This document shows positions 5,886-6,967 of a stretch of 6,967 nt of DNA, piece by piece; positions within the stretch are counted from its first letter, which is position 1; the number at the start of each line of letters is the position of its first letter. Made by a program: the position numbers and the translations under genes. Source of the stretch: an uncultured Thiotrichaceae bacterium. GTDB lineage: Bacteria > Pseudomonadota > Gammaproteobacteria > Thiotrichales > Thiotrichaceae. The stretch is taken from contig CALHTA010000131.1 of the NCBI GenBank assembly GCA_938038645.1, forward strand, positions 1 through 6,967, in the 5' to 3' direction. Under the pieces are notes generated by a model. It saw only the letters and a list, made by a program, of their open reading frames with translations. It did no database searches and had not been told where the DNA came from.

Positions 5886-6755
5886 ATGACTCCTGCTGAC
5901 AAACTTCGAACGCTTTTAGCTCAAGACAAACTCCATGTAATGCCCTGCTGCTATGACGCGCTCTCTGCGAAAATGATCGAACAAGCTGGGTTTGGGCTGT
6001 CATTTATGTCCGGCTTCAGTGCCTCTGCCTCAAGGATTGGTGAGCCAGATTTAGGCCTAATGTCTTATGCTGAAGTCGTCGATAGCGCACGTAATATTTG
6101 TGACGTAACTTCGTTTCCGGTGATTGGAGATGGCGATACGGGCTATGGCAATGCGATGAACGTTCGCCGTACGGTGAGAGGTTTTGCACGAGCAGGATGT
6201 GCTGCGGTGATGATTGAAGATCAGCTTGCTCCAAAGCGATGCGGCCATACTCCAGGCAAAGAGGTGGTTGGGCGAGATGAGGCGTTTGACCGAATCAAAG
6301 CGGCTGTTGATGCACGAGAGGAAGACGATATTCTGATCCTTGCTCGTACCGATGCCAGTCACGATCTTGGTTTGTCAGAGGCTATTGATCGTGCGGCAAA
6401 GTTTCATGAGCTAGGTGCGGATATCCTGTTTGTTGAAGCACCTAAAAACGTGACAGAAATGCGCAGTGTCTGTGATGATTTACCCGGATTCAAAATGGCC
6501 AACATTATTGAAGGTGGCCAAACACCCGATTTGAGCCATGAAGAACTGCGCGAAATTGGTTATGCCATTGCAGCCTATCCTTTAACGCTTATGTCTGCGG
6601 CTATGCAGGCGATGAGCCAAGCGTTACTAGCCTTGGCCGAAGATAAGCCACGCGACCCACTGTTAATGGACTTCGCCGAACTCCGGCACAAAATCGGGTT
6701 CGACGAATATTATGAAGTGTCTTCAAAATATCGCTCTTCCTATCGTTCCTCATGA
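5886..6755 (+). CDS. Isocitrate lyase/PEP mutase-family C-C lyase (methylisocitrate lyase-like)
   Basis: A 289-residue single-domain alpha/beta barrel enzyme. Family hallmarks are GDGDTGYGN (81-89) binding Mg2+ and the carboxylates, IEDQ (110-113) with E111-D112, and KRCGH (117-121), whose C119 is the general acid of isocitrate- and methylisocitrate-type lyases. LARTDA (152-157), E184 in VEAPK and NIIEGG (206-211) complete the site. The KRCGH loop with Cys argues for a C-C bond lyase acting on a 2-hydroxy di- or tricarboxylate (2-methylisocitrate, dimethylmalate or related). It argues against PEP mutase, which carries a different loop, and against oxaloacetate decarboxylase types lacking Cys. 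No prpC, prpD or acnD genes are next to it, so the methylcitrate cycle itself is not indicated. The length matches PrpB-like proteins. It probably shares a transcript with ygjP. The Ser/Tyr-rich tail (YRSSYRSS) is unremarkable. Confidence 0.87.
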   Translation: MTPADKLRTLLAQDKLHVMPCCYDALSAKMIEQAGFGLSFMSGFSASASRIGEPDLGLMSYAEVVDSARNICDVTSFPVIGDGDTGYGNAMNVRRTVRGFARAGCAAVMIEDQLAPKRCGHTPGKEVVGRDEAFDRIKAAVDAREEDDILILARTDASHDLGLSEAIDRAAKFHELGADILFVEAPKNVTEMRSVCDDLPGFKMANIIEGGQTPDLSHEELREIGYAIAAYPLTLMSAAMQAMSQALLALAEDKPRDPLLMDFAELRHKIGFDEYYEVSSKYRSSYRSS

Positions 6756-6780
6756 AACGCTCCGTTTAAAAAATCTGATG

Positions 6781-6812
6781 AGAGTACTGCAACACTGCAA
6801 GTTACAGACTCT
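6781..6812 (-). terminator. Stem-loop between convergent genes, probable terminator of the SnoaL-like gene
   Basis: AGAGT (6781-6785) pairs with ACTCT (6808-6812), and CTGCAAC (6787-6793) pairs with GTTACAG (6801-6807) with one mismatch. The result is a stem of about 12 bp with one bulged A and a 7-nt loop. On the minus strand it directly abuts the stop of the SnoaL-like gene and is followed seven bases later by six Ts (complement of 6768-6773). The displaced T-run makes it an imperfect intrinsic terminator. It may also slow transcription coming from the lyase gene. Confidence 0.45.
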
Positions 6813-6967
6813 TTACGCTCCTGTTTGAAGCAATATCTGCTTCCAAATCGCAATATCGTCAAACAAAGTAATTTCTCTGCGAATACCTCGTGGACCAAAC
6901 TCAACGTGGCTAACTCCCATCACGTGAACTTCTGCTCCTGTTGGTTCTCCATAGCGCCCCCAGCCAT
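6813..6967 (-). CDS. C-terminal fragment of a SnoaL/NTF2-like domain protein (partial, 5' end outside window)
   Basis: Reading the minus strand from the window edge, 50 codons are open to TAA at 6813-6815. The sequence runs GWGRYGEPTGAEVHVMGVSH, then VEFGPRGIRREITLFDDIAI and WKQILLQTGA. A tryptophan/glycine-rich strand, a PTG-x-x-V-x-V-x-GVSH strand, a 'G-x-I-R/V-x-E' strand and a closing short helix are typical of the end of cone-shaped SnoaL-like/NTF2 proteins. These include ester cyclases and small-molecule isomerases or binding proteins. The substrate pocket residues are mostly upstream and out of view, so no function can be assigned. It converges with the lyase gene across a 57-bp gap holding a hairpin. 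Confidence 0.65.
   Translation of the reverse strand, partial: GWGRYGEPTGAEVHVMGVSHVEFGPRGIRREITLFDDIAIWKQILLQTGA

Noticed and set aside
5674..6003. 109-codon minus-strand frame across the ygjP-lyase junction
   Set aside because: It runs antisense through the zinc-site region of ygjP and the lyase start, both strongly supported by motifs. The composition looks like reverse-strand translation, with no domain.

Overview
The window looks like a stretch of ordinary chromosome from a moderately AT-leaning gammaproteobacterium, possibly marine. This lineage call is inference. It rests on the cytochrome c5-type C-terminus, a YgjP protein that closely resembles my recollection of the E. coli one, and the mix of a Rieske oxygenase, a sniffer-like SDR and an ICL-family lyase. 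No phage gene, transposase, CRISPR array, tRNA or rRNA was seen.

Layout. Bases 3-98 are the last 31 codons of a class I cytochrome c (+). A gap with two dyad structures separates it from a convergent Rieske non-haem iron oxygenase alpha subunit (-, 298-1431). A 147-bp divergent promoter region follows, then a two-gene unit on +: a secreted stand-alone SGNH esterase (1579-2421) whose stop overlaps the GTG start of a glutathione S-transferase-like protein (2418-3074). Next come a sniffer-like short-chain dehydrogenase (3204-3890, +) and a convergent AAA/DUF4143 ATPase (3912-5078, -). After that are a YgjP-type zinc metalloprotein (5326-5853, +), an isocitrate lyase/PEP mutase-family C-C lyase (5886-6755, +), and the C-terminus of a SnoaL/NTF2-like protein (6813-6967, -).

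The most unusual spot is 5079-5391. The first 22 codons of ygjP appear twice, 198 bp apart and in frame. The relic copy has its own ATG at exactly the matching distance. In the 43-bp core the copies differ by five synonymous changes and one missense change, so each probably diverged while it was part of a working gene. The relic abuts the divergent DUF4143 ATPase. The simplest reading is that the ATPase block carries a scrap of ygjP from a related genome, brought in by recombination or insertion at the ygjP locus.

Functionally this is mainly a set of accessory metabolic enzymes (oxygenase, dehydrogenase, GST, lyase, esterase) and not one clear pathway. I found no convincing new defence or mobile system. 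The ATPase-ygjP junction and the SGNH-GST pair are the items worth following up.
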